A stretch of DNA of 64,000 nt from positions 532 through 64,531 of the IMG/VR virus record IMGVR_UViG_3300030107_004520, one strand, 5' to 3'. Below the pieces are notes generated by a model. The model was not told the origin of the DNA. It saw nothing but the letters and a program-made list of their open reading frames with translations, and did not search any database. Shown here piece after piece: positions 16,439-27,583 of this stretch. Position 1 is the stretch's first letter, and the number at the start of each line of letters is the position of its first letter. A program made the translations under genes and the position numbers. Origin of the DNA: a virus.

Positions 16439-19400
16439 TTAATCGTGGTAAAAACAATAACCTGATTTATTTGACGTATCTATTCCACAAGGTCCTCCAT
16501 CTGATCTAGTACCTTTACATCTAACTTTCTTACCATCTGTTCTTTGAGGCTTACTTTCATGTATAGTACACTTGTCGCCAGGCTTAGCTACGGATAATCC
16601 GCAACGACCGCCTTTGGATGTAACACCATTACATTTAGGATCGTCCAACTTACCCTCCTCAAATAGTTTCTTTTCTTCCTCAACTTGGGCGTTTATATCG
16701 TCTTGTATAACTTGTTGTTGTTCTTCCTTTTTTATTCTCGCCTTCTCTTTTCTTGCGAAAGTTTTTTGTTCCTTTATCTCTTGTTTAACCTGTTCTATTT
16801 CTTCATTTTTTATACCTAAATTCCACTGGCTCCAACCTAAGAACATAGCTATTCTTTGCCATAACTCATGATCACTATTCATAGCCTCTCTAACATTCAT
16901 AAGCTTACTGTACATCCTCTGTAGTGGTATGTTAGTTGTTGCCTCTACAACACCAAAAACAGAACTGTATATTGGATTATCTATATCCCAACCCATTTCT
17001 TTTATAACGTCCTCGTTATATTCCCAAGTCTGTGTAGCTCCATATAATTTTCTAGCTTTAATACCTATAGGTGGAGATAGGTTCAACATCTCAATTAATG
17101 TATGAGCGTGGTCTGGTTGTCTCTTACCTTCTTGTTCCATGAATTCTAATATCATATTTTTTGCAGTGGAAACAACAGCACCAGCAACTCCCATACCTCT
17201 TAACACACCATCAATCATGCTATTGACAATTCTTTCTTTTTTAGAATCAAAGAACTCTTCGTCTTCTTCATCATCACCACCAAACATTAAACCAAACATA
17301 GCTGATTGTAGGCTATAAAATATTAAATTTTGTGCAGCACCATAATACAGTATCTTGGATACGTTTGTTTTAGCATCACCTCTATTGTTAACTAAATCTA
17401 ATATAGCCTTTTTTGTTAAACGAGCATACTGCATAGGCGTGTTTTGGAATGCTAAAACTAATTTACCCAAAGCGGATCTTTGTTGTTGTGACACCCTATC
17501 TGGTCTAGCAGACTGCTGTGTTTCTTCTGATACTTCCATAAAATCATTCCAAGCTTTAGCCTCTGCATCTTTCTGAGTCATACCCTGTTCTAAGTAAGTC
17601 TTTATTCTATTTCTATACATAGAAGCCCCACCCATAGATATAGCAAAACTATCCATTATCTGTGTAATAACAAAACCTTTTTTCAAGAAATAACCGATAG
17701 CAGCAACCGCTGGGTTCTTCGCGTCTTTAATAGATTGAGCTAATTCATTAGCATTTACATCTTGTTTTAAACCGGTACGTCTTTGTTTTAAGTACGGTGA
17801 ATTAAATATATTTGCGAAGTCACTCCAGAATTGTTTTTGATTACCAAAAGCTTTAGCTGCTTTGAATATATTGTTATCACCCCAATTTATAAAGTTAACT
17901 GTTGATAGAGTTTGTAACACACCTGATCTTGTGTTAAAGTTCATAACAGCACCAATAGAACCATTTATCCAGTTCATGAAGTTATTTACTAATTTATTAC
18001 TACCGTAAGGTCTACTGGTACCATTCTCCATAGCATACAACATATCTTCTAAGGCCTCTCTAAAATTATCACCTAATGTCGCTTGAATTTTATTTAAATT
18101 AGCAGGGCTAAATATTATATCTTTATTTGCTTTCCATTCTGCTAAAAAGTTTTCTCTTGAAGCTTGTGAAGAATAATCTAAGTCTGATCTTATATTACCA
18201 ACCAACCATTCCTGTGTAGGCTCTATAATACCGTCAGCATTGTGATTAACCATAGCTGATACATTCTCAGCGAAGGCTTGTAAATCAGGGTTTTTTTCAA
18301 CCGCTTTAATCAACGCGGCTTGATCTGTTTTAGACAAACCAAATTCGGTCATATCATAACCAGCCTTGTTCCAGTTGTATACTCTAACAGCGTTCTCATG
18401 TGAAAATTCTGTACCAGGAACATCTTTTCTAAGAATCTTTCTAACCTTTGGCATCATCTTTTTCAACGTACTAAAATCATTAGCTAAATTTTGTTTAGCC
18501 ATGTTTATAGCTCTAATACCTCTAGAGAATGGATCAAATAAATGCTCTTTAAACCACGCGTGATGTTTATCACCCTGCTTTCCCTTACCAAAGAAACTGT
18601 AGCATAGACCAGCAAAATCTTCAGCAGAAGGTGGAATAAAGAATTTAAATCTTTCTACCTTCGCGCCTCTTACTTTTGCTTTAGCAGCTGTGAAACGTCT
18701 CTCTTTACCAACACCAAATACATCTTGCATAATCTGATTAAACTCAGCATCGACGCTTGGTTTAACCTCAGAAATAATGTTATCTAATTTTTTCGGAGCA
18801 TCTTTACTAAACTGTAATTTAGCCTGTTGTGATTTACCTTTAATATCAAACTGGTTCAATACATCTTGAACCGAATTAACATTAATTAAAGCATCATCAG
18901 CAAAGTATATATCATTGTATCCTTGATCACCAATCATTTCTGCTATCTTTAAAGCCTTAGCTTCAGGTGTAGAGTTTTCTAATGTTATAACGTTTTCTAT
19001 TGGTATATTTATACCTTGAGATTTTAAGAAAGCATGTATATGTGGTTGTGCCGCGTGTGGTCTAGCTGTTAATACAAAATTAGACTTGTCTCCATACTTA
19101 GCAACCCTATCTTTAGCTTGATTAAACATAGGTCCTTTCTCTCCTTCAACAACCGTATCAAACTCTGCAAAATCAAATGTACCTCCTTGAGCCACTATAT
19201 CAGCACCCTCAGCAGCGAACTCCTCAGCATCTAACCTTCTATTCTCGTAGCTATTAGTAAAATTGTTTATTCCACCAACAAAATCTTGTGGTAAAGCATC
19301 TTCAAGAGCTAAAGAATCTGTGTTTACTAAATTAAAGTTTTGGCCAAATAACTCGCTATAAGCTTCTTTGTTAGCCATAACTTTTTTATGATTCTTTCTA

Positions 19401-22400
19401 ACTATATCTTCTCTTAATGATCTCTCTTTACGCTTAGCATTTCTATCAACAGAAACATCTTCAGATGTCTCAACAAACATCATTGCAACATCGTAACCCT
19501 TATCTTTAAATTCTTTAACTTGTTTATTCATTACATTAACAGAAGCACCAGTACCATCAATAATAACACCATCACCATTACCTTGATATTTAGCTTTTTT
19601 ACGTTTAGCTATACGTCTAGATTCTCCTTGTAACTTACCAAGCATACTTAATTGTTCTCTAGTATAATCTTTCATGCTAGCTGGTAAACCATGGTTTTTC
19701 TTTAACCATTCTAACGATATATCAGAATTAACTAATTTATATCCCTGCTTTTGTAAACCTACTTTTTTAACTACACTAGATTTACCACTACCAGCACCAC
19801 CAGCTAAGAATATAACTTTTCTACCAGGTTTAGGCGTACCATCTGTATTAGGTATCTTAGCTCTAACACCAGATTTAGTTCTAGCTAACGTATCATCAAA
19901 ATCCCAGAAGCTAGCGCCTTTAGGTTTTGGTGATGGTTTAGATTTAGAAAACTGTAATTTAGCTTGCTTAAGATTATCGACTACACTTAACTGATCTTCC
20001 ATAGTCATCTCCGGGGTTACTAAAGGAGATACAGCCCCTGCATTCTTCTTAATCTTATTTATATTATCTATGTTATTTACCTTGTTTGTAAGGTGAACAG
20101 CGTCTACACTAGATCTTTGTGGCGGTTGGTTGTTTGAAACCTCATTATATGCCGATGCTATTAGTTCAGCACGAGCGTTTTTAAGGTCTACATTTTTAGA
20201 TATCTTTTCTTTATTTTTATTTATAACATTTAGATTATCACCAGCAGCTTCTTTAATTTGTTTTACTAAAGGCATAAACTCTCCTTTTAATTCTTTTAAA
20301 GCTAGTTCAGCTGCTATAACATCATTTAAAGTAGCGCCGTAATCAAATAACACTATGTCGTTAGCTAATTTAGGATCCACAGCAACAAACCTTATAGCCG
20401 GCATCATTCCAAAAGAATAACCTTCTGCATTACCGGTTTTACCGAATAATCCATCTACAAGTATTCTAAAATCTTCATTTAATGCTGTTTGTGTATAGTA
20501 TTTTGAAACTTTAGGATATACGGTGTCGAAGTTACCATCTATCATAGATTTAAATAAATTCGTACTTGTTAACAATAAAGCTAAATCGTGTTCACCATGA
20601 TGAGATTTTCTTTTCTGCATAGTGCCTCTAATCTGCTGCCTCAACTCTTTTATGCTAATACCATTTTCTTTTGCTTTTTGCTTTAGCTTATTTTGAATTT
20701 CAGCCTCAAAAACTGCTCTTTCTTTCGCTTTAACCTTAGGATCTTTAGGGTTGTTGATTAATCTAGCTGCTTTTTTAGAAAGGTTGTAGTCCTTCATAAC
20801 TTTCTGACGAGCTTTTTTACCACTAAATTTTGTAACATTCGAAGGCGTCATAGACATAGCTGTAAAATTAGCAGAACCTTTAAATATACTTGCAGACCTA
20901 TTAGTAGCATCTTGCAATGTTGATACTACGAATCTTTGTCTTTCTAATGCATCTGCTTTATCTACTGTTTTGGTTTTAGCTAGAGCTGCAGTTCCAAAGT
21001 AATTTGTTTTTGGAGTGTTCATGTACTCCATTAAAGATCTATACATAAGCTCCTCAGCTTTTTTAACTTCTACTGGATCTGATTTTTGTTTGTTTCTGAT
21101 CTCATTAACAGCTCTTATTACTGTTTGAACTCGTTTAGACTCATTTTTTATATAGTCTGGAGACGTTGGATCGCCGAATTTAATAGATATATTTTGTATT
21201 TTTCCTGCAAATTTACTTTGAAAACTAACTTTATCCCATTTGATATTTGTTTTTGGCTCAACAAAGTTTTTATCTTTTCTTCTTCTATTCATCTCAGCGA
21301 GTGCTAAAGCTTTAACCTCGCCTGATGTAGAAAAGAAATCGCCCCTAGTACCACTTTGAAATGTATTATTAAAAAACATTACATTTGTAAGGGCTGCGCT
21401 AGGTAGCGTTGTTAAAAACTGTGCGGTATGTCTCTTATATATAGCTCTATCTTTCGGATTAGTTTTGTCAAGCGGTGTTAATCCTGGGATACCAAGTGTT
21501 TTTAGAAAATCATTCCAATTTTTAGAATAAATAACATCACTATTTTGTTTTACATCTGATAATTCAATAATAGATTTATACGCGCCTTTTTCAGTTACTT
21601 TAATTTGATGCTTTTTTATGACGCTATTTATAAACCCTGCTGCATTACCAAAATCAGCTACCTGTAAACCGTGTTTTTGAGCCGCTAGTTCTACAGCTTG
21701 TTGTGGATCCAACCTTAAATCTTTAATTTCAAGCATCTCCTGTACAACCAAACCTATATCAGCTGTACCATTATATCTCACGGCTGCAGCAGGTTGAGAG
21801 AAGAAAAGATCGGATTTACCATCACCAATAATATTAATTGTTTCAAGTGGATCAACACCTTTTTCTATACCAATTTCTCTTAAAGCTTGATTAGCAGCTA
21901 ACATAGTATTCTGTATAGCTAGGTTTCTTATAGCACCATCTACAGATGTATCATTTGCGTTAGGTTGTCCTTTAACTATACCGAATAAACTTTGGAAATC
22001 TCCTCTATCTATATTCTTTTGTTTATATTGCAAAGCTAGACCTTGAGCTGAACCTGTCTTAGCAAATTTAGCTTTTGCTCTTTTCTCATATAATAAATCA
22101 GGCTTACCTGTTTTTGGATTTACAGCATTTAATAGAGTTGGAGGAACACCAGTAGCTTTACCACTAGCGTTATGACCTTCTGGTAAACTAGCTATTTGCG
22201 TGTCTGTAGTTTTAAGTATATGATTTTGAGCAGATTTTCTTTGTGCTGTATCTAAATCTTTCTGTTCAATAATTTTAGAAGATGGTATACCATATAAACT
22301 ACCAACGACATCTAGAACCTGTCTAAGCGGAGCATTCTTACCTACTACTAATTTTTTAACACCCTTATATGTTTTAGCGTCTTTAGAATTTACTTTAGAT

Positions 22401-25400
22401 TCTCTAACAACATGCTTAACGGCTTCAGCTGCAAATGCAGAATTAATTTGGCTTTGTAAACCATCTACAGTCATATTTTGTAAAGCCTCATTTACTGGAA
22501 CATTGTTTTCCTTAGCTTTTCTAGCATCTTCAGCTTGACGTCTCTTTAAGTCCTTACCTATTTCTGATTTCGTTCTCCTGTATATATCGCTAAACTTAGG
22601 ATTAATCTTTCTTATTGTAGCTACTTGTGTGTCATTTACGCTTAACGATTTCATTAGATTTTTAACACCTATATCTGGTTTTTGAACACCAGATAAATCC
22701 GCATTATCTAAAATCTGTGTAGCTGCATCTGTTTCAGCTGCAATTTGAGCGGTTATTACTTCACCAGTTTCTGTAACTCTTTCTATAGGTGTTGTTTTAG
22801 GTTCTACCCCGTATTTAACCATTACATCACCTTTAGCGCGATATAAAATAGATTCTGTAAATTTACCGCTACCACCAGTTAACCAACCGAACAAACTACC
22901 ATTAGCCATTGATGGGTCAAAGTTTTTCTCCAATCTATTCTGCAACTCAACTTTTACATCACTAACAAACTGAGGCATAGCTTCAGATGGAACACCTTTA
23001 GCTGTCACACCCGCTCTAATAAGTCCGTCTAAATGTTTACCATCTAGAGCCGTGTAAGCATTCCAAAACGTTTCAGAACTTCTCCACTCAGCTTTACTAT
23101 TAAACTTTTTACTACCATCTTCGTTTTGTGTAAACGTGTCAAATGTATCTTTTAAATCAGGATTATTCTCTACAGCTTGATCAACATTTTTAGAGAATGC
23201 CATTCTATCAGCTCGGTCAGCATCTTTCTTTTGTAAAGCAGCTTTAGCATCATCAATTAATTTTCCTTTAGCGCCACTAACTATCATTCTAGTTAGTGCT
23301 TTATTTTGTACGTTGTTCTTTATAGAATGATGATAATCTTTTATAAAGTTTTTAACATCTTCTTTTGTATCGAATTTAATATCTCTACCTAGGTAATTTT
23401 GGGAGAATCGTCTAAATATATCTTTAACTTTAGTAATCGCGTTGTCATTAAATTCTATATCATTATCCATCATCATTTCAGAACTTACAGCAAAAGCTTC
23501 CTCACCTTGCTGCTCAGCTCTATAACCTTGAACCCTCGCGTTCCATGTGTCTTGATCTTTAATAGTAACATCATCACTTTCTAAAATTTCCATGAGCGGT
23601 CCCGCTAAAGCTAGAGCAGCATTACCATCTTGTTTTAGTGTATTATAAAATGTAGCGTGTACAAATTCATGAGCACCTGTATGAAACATACCATCTTCTA
23701 AAGAAGTTTCCTTATTAACAAACATGTCATAACTAGTTATCTCACCCGCTTCATTCATAACAGGTACCATAACCCCATATCTAGAAGCTTGTCCAGCTAT
23801 CATATTTGGTATCTCTTGTATTACTCCATCTTGCAATTGATCTAAATACGATTGCGCTTGAGCTTTTTCTTCTGTTGTAGCGTTTGGATCGGCTAACACC
23901 TCTTGCATTCCAACGGCAAGACCTTCTCTATATGTCTGTTCCATAAGATTATCATTAGTGTTAGCTAAGAACGTTTCAAAATCCTTTGTGTTACCTTCTT
24001 GTACATTTATTGACGGTCCACCAGCTTTTCTTACCTCATCAGCTCTATCTCTGATGCTTTCCATTGTTTGAGCGTACTTCTCTTTTGCTAACTCTACAGA
24101 GTGTTTATCTAGAATTTCTTGCTTTTTAGTTAAATTCCTGTTATAAATATCTTCTATCTTACTAACCTCAGCTGCTTTTTGCTGATCTGTTAAACCTGTA
24201 TCGTTATATATTTCTTGAGCCGCCTGCTGTAATTGTCTATTATCAGATTCTATATCTAATAAACTTCTTTTTTCAGAATTACTTAAAAGATCTACCCTTT
24301 TTATATCGTTTGTTACTAGTTCTGTATTTTGTTGTATTATTTGAGCTAACTCATCTGATAATCTATCTTCAACTTCTTTAGATAAGTTTTGATCAGTCAT
24401 CATGTTCTGAATCTCCTGTATCCTAGCAAAATTAGCGTCCATAGTAGTAGACGTTTCTTGAGATTTAAATGGAGACATAAGCTGTTTAAACACTGGCATG
24501 CTTTTCATAGAGGTACTTATTAAAACACCACTAACAAAAGCTTCTTCTAAATTATCATAAAGACTAACTGTTTTATCACCACTATAGTAATCTGCCATAT
24601 TCTCAGCCATTGATGCTAGCATTTCAGAACCACCTTCTTGAAATATATCCACACCACCCGCCAAAAGAGCTTGTTTGTTAAATACGTTTGTGCGAAGATA
24701 TTTTGCTAATCCCTGTCTTCCACCAACAGACTTAAGTGCGCCCTTCATTGTTTTCATTTGACCTAACGTAACTTTTTCAGACAAAGCCTCAGCTAACCCA
24801 ACACCACTAGAATATAAAAACATTTCTGCAAAAGATATATCTTTACCGTATAAACCTTTAGTTTGTTCAAAAAGCTCTTTTTGCTCTTGATAATCAGCAA
24901 ATTTAGAACCAGCAGAACTAGCGCCCATAACATACAGTGAAGCACCACCAGTTGCGTACATTAAGGCTAAGTTAGGTATTTGACCACCTAACATTTGACC
25001 AGCCCATTCTGTAAAATCAGAAAAGCTATCTATACTATCATAAGCTATAGGTTGCTCTACTAATTCCGCCATGTTTTCTTGCCAACCATCAATAGATTTG
25101 TGCATTTTCTGCCTCCAACCTGGTTCTCCTTCTGGTCCTGAACCCATATCATGATACATTGCAAGTGGAGAAAGTAAGGTAGTTGTTCCGGTTAAAAATG
25201 CTTTTAATGTAGGATCTTCTATATTAGCTGAGTCCATTATCCATTTGGATCCTCTATCTACAGCCTCACTAATCATAGCTACAGAATACTCCAAACCTTG
25301 CAATAAATCAACTAAACCATTTGCTGTAGCAAGCGCAATTCCGGTTCCATCTTGATAATTTTTTCCTAACGCTTTAGTTATAACTTTAAGATCTTCCTCT

Positions 25401-27571
25401 TCTATATCTAAATCCTCTATTATTCCCGCGTTACTTCTTGCTAAGGATAATAATCGATCAACACGACCACCATGCTCCCTGTATCCATTTAAATGGTAAT
25501 TATACTCTTTTACCAAGCTGTCTATTTCTTCTTGAGCGCCTTCTACTTCCCACCCGGAAACAAAATCTCTACCTTTTATTTTTTCTATTTCAGCAATTAT
25601 ATCCGTATTTTCTAAGTAGTTAATATGCGTGTTTAGTTGTTTTTTAACGTCATTTATTTCAACTTCCAAAATATTATGCTTACGCATTGCCATTTCTTTT
25701 TCTTCGCTTAACGCATCACCCCGCTCTTTAGCTTGCGCCTCTAACACTTTTTGATATTCTGATTTTGTAAAAACACCACCATCAAAATCTTCAATAGTAT
25801 CTTTTAGTCTTTCTTGCATTACAGCCTCTGCCTCATCCTCAGAATGCCTTTTAATAGCCGCGTCGTAAACATCGTCAAATGTTATTTCTTCCATTAACGC
25901 TCTAACACCTTCATGTGCACCTTTTAACTCAAATTCCTTACCCTCTAACTCTCCTTCTCCAACAAGTTTTTCCTTCAAAAGGTCACCAAGTTGGCCAATT
26001 GGACTTTCGCTAAGTAATTTTTGGGTAGAATCTAAACCTACCACTTCCCAAGTTCCCTCAATTTCTCCAATTAACAATTTACTAAGCTGTAAATACTCAG
26101 TTGTATTCGCTTTTTGCCAAGCTTCATCGTTTAAATCTATATTGTTTTCCTTTATATATCTCTTAGCCGCTAGTATTCTTTTTTCTTTTTGTATTGCTTC
26201 TCTAACACCTTTATCAATTTTTGGATCTGACCTTTTATAAGTCGCTTTACCAGCAGCTGCCAAAGGCTGGTCTTCCAAGCTAGATTTAATAACACCCTGT
26301 TTTAATACTCTAATCTCAGTAGTAATTTCTTTTAATCTTTTTTCCTTAGCTTCTTTTCCACCCTCCCAATCATAATCTACACGGCCATCTTTAATTGCTT
26401 TTAACTCTTTCTCTAATTCAAAAAGTCGTTCTATATCTTCTCTTGAATTGTCAATTGCGTTTGTACTATTTGTTTTAATTTGCTCAAGATCGTCCTTAGA
26501 AGGCGTTACACTCTTTGCTATGGTTGTAATCTCACCTTGTACTTTACCCTTTTTATAAGCTTCAACGTCAATAGCGTGCTCTTGTAAAAATGCGTTTATA
26601 TGATCTGCTGCTTTTTGATTGTTTGCTTTACCCCAACGATCAACCCTTACACCTTCCTTACCATCTTCGTCATCATAAATTCTCTTGCCATCCCAAGATT
26701 CTATATATAATCTATCTCCAGCAGATTTACCTTCTGAAGATGTTTGTGAAAATGTAAATCCATATTTATTATACATTTCACCAAAATCTGTAACAGACTT
26801 AGACTCATCTTTCCACGTGCTTCCATATCCACCTTGCTCAGCTGTAACTTTTGGTAGATCTTTTCCATCTACTCTAACACTTTTCTTCAACTCTTCGTCC
26901 TCCTGTTCTTTCCTAACACTTTCCATAACAGCGGTTTGCTCTGTAAAGTAATCTAAGTATTCTTGATCTTTAGTATCTATATCCGCTACATCAATACCCT
27001 TTTGTTTAGCGTAATTTTCTCTTACCTGCTCAGCTTCCAATTGTTCTTGTTGGAAAGTTTGTTCACCATGTTCAACCCAATACCCGACTCTTTGATTACT
27101 TATCTCCTCTGATAAAGCTAAACCTCTATTATAATCTTCCTCAGATAAAGAACCCTGTATACCGGGCTCATATAAACTATCCCATTGCTCTTTAGTATAT
27201 TGTCCTCCCTTATCATCAAAAGTGAATGTATCATCTTTTAAAGAAACTTTTATTTTTCTATCACCTTTAAAATTAGGTCCGTGATATGCGAACGCGGGTC
27301 TCTCTTTCTTAACCTCCTGCTCTTGTCGCTGCTCTTGTATTGCGTTTTGTACTTCTTGTTGTGTTGTTGTGGGTTTTGGTGTGCCTAAAACATTATTTTT
27401 CCATGTATCGAGGTCATTATCTATATAACCATTACCTACAAGCCATTTATGTATATTAGCTTGTTTTGCAGGATCAGCAGTCATATTAGCTTTCCACGTA
27501 GTGTAATCGTTGTCGATTGCACCCATGTTAGATAATGTTCTATGTATATTTTGTAATTTTTCCTCGTTCAT
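16439..27571 (-). CDS. Giant multidomain internal/ejection-type protein, 3710 aa
   Basis: One uninterrupted frame of 11.1 kb. Visible parts are: two ~30-residue repeats at 5-63 (IHRTLSNMGAIDNDYTTW / IHKWLVGNGYIDNDLDTW); long charged helices to ~750; hydrophobic Gly/Ala-rich segments near 860-925; a zinc-peptidase motif HEFVHA near 1300; and HAD motif I DFDDTLA near 2557. A P-loop kinase-like domain (GGAGSGKSS near 2590) is inserted before the rest of the HAD fold (VLTARP near 2834, FADD near 2890). Helical polyvalent-protein regions follow to ~3500, with a TM-like stretch near 3415, and two C-x-G-x-T/R...C...C-x-x-H zinc motifs end the protein (~3645-3710). LQFSK-type linkers occur near 1459, 2542 and 2920. 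Size and position suggest a virion-carried protein injected with the DNA, as for T7 gp16 or N4 vRNAP. I found no convincing polymerase motifs. Confidence 0.8.
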   Translation of the reverse strand: MNEEKLQNIHRTLSNMGAIDNDYTTWKANMTADPAKQANIHKWLVGNGYIDNDLDTWKNNVLGTPKPTTTQQEVQNAIQEQRQEQEVKKERPAFAYHGPNFKGDRKIKVSLKDDTFTFDDKGGQYTKEQWDSLYEPGIQGSLSEEDYNRGLALSEEISNQRVGYWVEHGEQTFQQEQLEAEQVRENYAKQKGIDVADIDTKDQEYLDYFTEQTAVMESVRKEQEDEELKKSVRVDGKDLPKVTAEQGGYGSTWKDESKSVTDFGEMYNKYGFTFSQTSSEGKSAGDRLYIESWDGKRIYDDEDGKEGVRVDRWGKANNQKAADHINAFLQEHAIDVEAYKKGKVQGEITTIAKSVTPSKDDLEQIKTNSTNAIDNSREDIERLFELEKELKAIKDGRVDYDWEGGKEAKEKRLKEITTEIRVLKQGVIKSSLEDQPLAAAGKATYKRSDPKIDKGVREAIQKEKRILAAKRYIKENNIDLNDEAWQKANTTEYLQLSKLLIGEIEGTWEVVGLDSTQKLLSESPIGQLGDLLKEKLVGEGELEGKEFELKGAHEGVRALMEEITFDDVYDAAIKRHSEDEAEAVMQERLKDTIEDFDGGVFTKSEYQKVLEAQAKERGDALSEEKEMAMRKHNILEVEINDVKKQLNTHINYLENTDIIAEIEKIKGRDFVSGWEVEGAQEEIDSLVKEYNYHLNGYREHGGRVDRLLSLARSNAGIIEDLDIEEEDLKVITKALGKNYQDGTGIALATANGLVDLLQGLEYSVAMISEAVDRGSKWIMDSANIEDPTLKAFLTGTTTLLSPLAMYHDMGSGPEGEPGWRQKMHKSIDGWQENMAELVEQPIAYDSIDSFSDFTEWAGQMLGGQIPNLALMYATGGASLYVMGASSAGSKFADYQEQKELFEQTKGLYGKDISFAEMFLYSSGVGLAEALSEKVTLGQMKTMKGALKSVGGRQGLAKYLRTNVFNKQALLAGGVDIFQEGGSEMLASMAENMADYYSGDKTVSLYDNLEEAFVSGVLISTSMKSMPVFKQLMSPFKSQETSTTMDANFARIQEIQNMMTDQNLSKEVEDRLSDELAQIIQQNTELVTNDIKRVDLLSNSEKRSLLDIESDNRQLQQAAQEIYNDTGLTDQQKAAEVSKIEDIYNRNLTKKQEILDKHSVELAKEKYAQTMESIRDRADEVRKAGGPSINVQEGNTKDFETFLANTNDNLMEQTYREGLAVGMQEVLADPNATTEEKAQAQSYLDQLQDGVIQEIPNMIAGQASRYGVMVPVMNEAGEITSYDMFVNKETSLEDGMFHTGAHEFVHATFYNTLKQDGNAALALAGPLMEILESDDVTIKDQDTWNARVQGYRAEQQGEEAFAVSSEMMMDNDIEFNDNAITKVKDIFRRFSQNYLGRDIKFDTKEDVKNFIKDYHHSIKNNVQNKALTRMIVSGAKGKLIDDAKAALQKKDADRADRMAFSKNVDQAVENNPDLKDTFDTFTQNEDGSKKFNSKAEWRSSETFWNAYTALDGKHLDGLIRAGVTAKGVPSEAMPQFVSDVKVELQNRLEKNFDPSMANGSLFGWLTGGSGKFTESILYRAKGDVMVKYGVEPKTTPIERVTETGEVITAQIAAETDAATQILDNADLSGVQKPDIGVKNLMKSLSVNDTQVATIRKINPKFSDIYRRTKSEIGKDLKRRQAEDARKAKENNVPVNEALQNMTVDGLQSQINSAFAAEAVKHVVRESKVNSKDAKTYKGVKKLVVGKNAPLRQVLDVVGSLYGIPSSKIIEQKDLDTAQRKSAQNHILKTTDTQIASLPEGHNASGKATGVPPTLLNAVNPKTGKPDLLYEKRAKAKFAKTGSAQGLALQYKQKNIDRGDFQSLFGIVKGQPNANDTSVDGAIRNLAIQNTMLAANQALREIGIEKGVDPLETINIIGDGKSDLFFSQPAAAVRYNGTADIGLVVQEMLEIKDLRLDPQQAVELAAQKHGLQVADFGNAAGFINSVIKKHQIKVTEKGAYKSIIELSDVKQNSDVIYSKNWNDFLKTLGIPGLTPLDKTNPKDRAIYKRHTAQFLTTLPSAALTNVMFFNNTFQSGTRGDFFSTSGEVKALALAEMNRRRKDKNFVEPKTNIKWDKVSFQSKFAGKIQNISIKFGDPTSPDYIKNESKRVQTVIRAVNEIRNKQKSDPVEVKKAEELMYRSLMEYMNTPKTNYFGTAALAKTKTVDKADALERQRFVVSTLQDATNRSASIFKGSANFTAMSMTPSNVTKFSGKKARQKVMKDYNLSKKAARLINNPKDPKVKAKERAVFEAEIQNKLKQKAKENGISIKELRQQIRGTMQKRKSHHGEHDLALLLTSTNLFKSMIDGNFDTVYPKVSKYYTQTALNEDFRILVDGLFGKTGNAEGYSFGMMPAIRFVAVDPKLANDIVLFDYGATLNDVIAAELALKELKGEFMPLVKQIKEAAGDNLNVINKNKEKISKNVDLKNARAELIASAYNEVSNNQPPQRSSVDAVHLTNKVNNIDNINKIKKNAGAVSPLVTPEMTMEDQLSVVDNLKQAKLQFSKSKPSPKPKGASFWDFDDTLARTKSGVRAKIPNTDGTPKPGRKVIFLAGGAGSGKSSVVKKVGLQKQGYKLVNSDISLEWLKKNHGLPASMKDYTREQLSMLGKLQGESRRIAKRKKAKYQGNGDGVIIDGTGASVNVMNKQVKEFKDKGYDVAMMFVETSEDVSVDRNAKRKERSLREDIVRKNHKKVMANKEAYSELFGQNFNLVNTDSLALEDALPQDFVGGINNFTNSYENRRLDAEEFAAEGADIVAQGGTFDFAEFDTVVEGEKGPMFNQAKDRVAKYGDKSNFVLTARPHAAQPHIHAFLKSQGINIPIENVITLENSTPEAKALKIAEMIGDQGYNDIYFADDALINVNSVQDVLNQFDIKGKSQQAKLQFSKDAPKKLDNIISEVKPSVDAEFNQIMQDVFGVGKERRFTAAKAKVRGAKVERFKFFIPPSAEDFAGLCYSFFGKGKQGDKHHAWFKEHLFDPFSRGIRAINMAKQNLANDFSTLKKMMPKVRKILRKDVPGTEFSHENAVRVYNWNKAGYDMTEFGLSKTDQAALIKAVEKNPDLQAFAENVSAMVNHNADGIIEPTQEWLVGNIRSDLDYSSQASRENFLAEWKANKDIIFSPANLNKIQATLGDNFREALEDMLYAMENGTSRPYGSNKLVNNFMNWINGSIGAVMNFNTRSGVLQTLSTVNFINWGDNNIFKAAKAFGNQKQFWSDFANIFNSPYLKQRRTGLKQDVNANELAQSIKDAKNPAVAAIGYFLKKGFVITQIMDSFAISMGGASMYRNRIKTYLEQGMTQKDAEAKAWNDFMEVSEETQQSARPDRVSQQQRSALGKLVLAFQNTPMQYARLTKKAILDLVNNRGDAKTNVSKILYYGAAQNLIFYSLQSAMFGLMFGGDDEEDEEFFDSKKERIVNSMIDGVLRGMGVAGAVVSTAKNMILEFMEQEGKRQPDHAHTLIEMLNLSPPIGIKARKLYGATQTWEYNEDVIKEMGWDIDNPIYSSVFGVVEATTNIPLQRMYSKLMNVREAMNSDHELWQRIAMFLGWSQWNLGIKNEEIEQVKQEIKEQKTFARKEKARIKKEEQQQVIQDDINAQVEEEKKLFEEGKLDDPKCNGVTSKGGRCGLSVAKPGDKCTIHESKPQRTDGKKVRCKGTRSDGGPCGIDTSNKSGYCFYHD

Positions 27572-27583
27572 GTTTTAATTATA

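Noticed and set aside
16439-27571. Possible N4-type virion RNA polymerase in the giant protein
   Set aside because: No convincing single-subunit polymerase motifs A, B or C were found by eye; size alone is not evidence.
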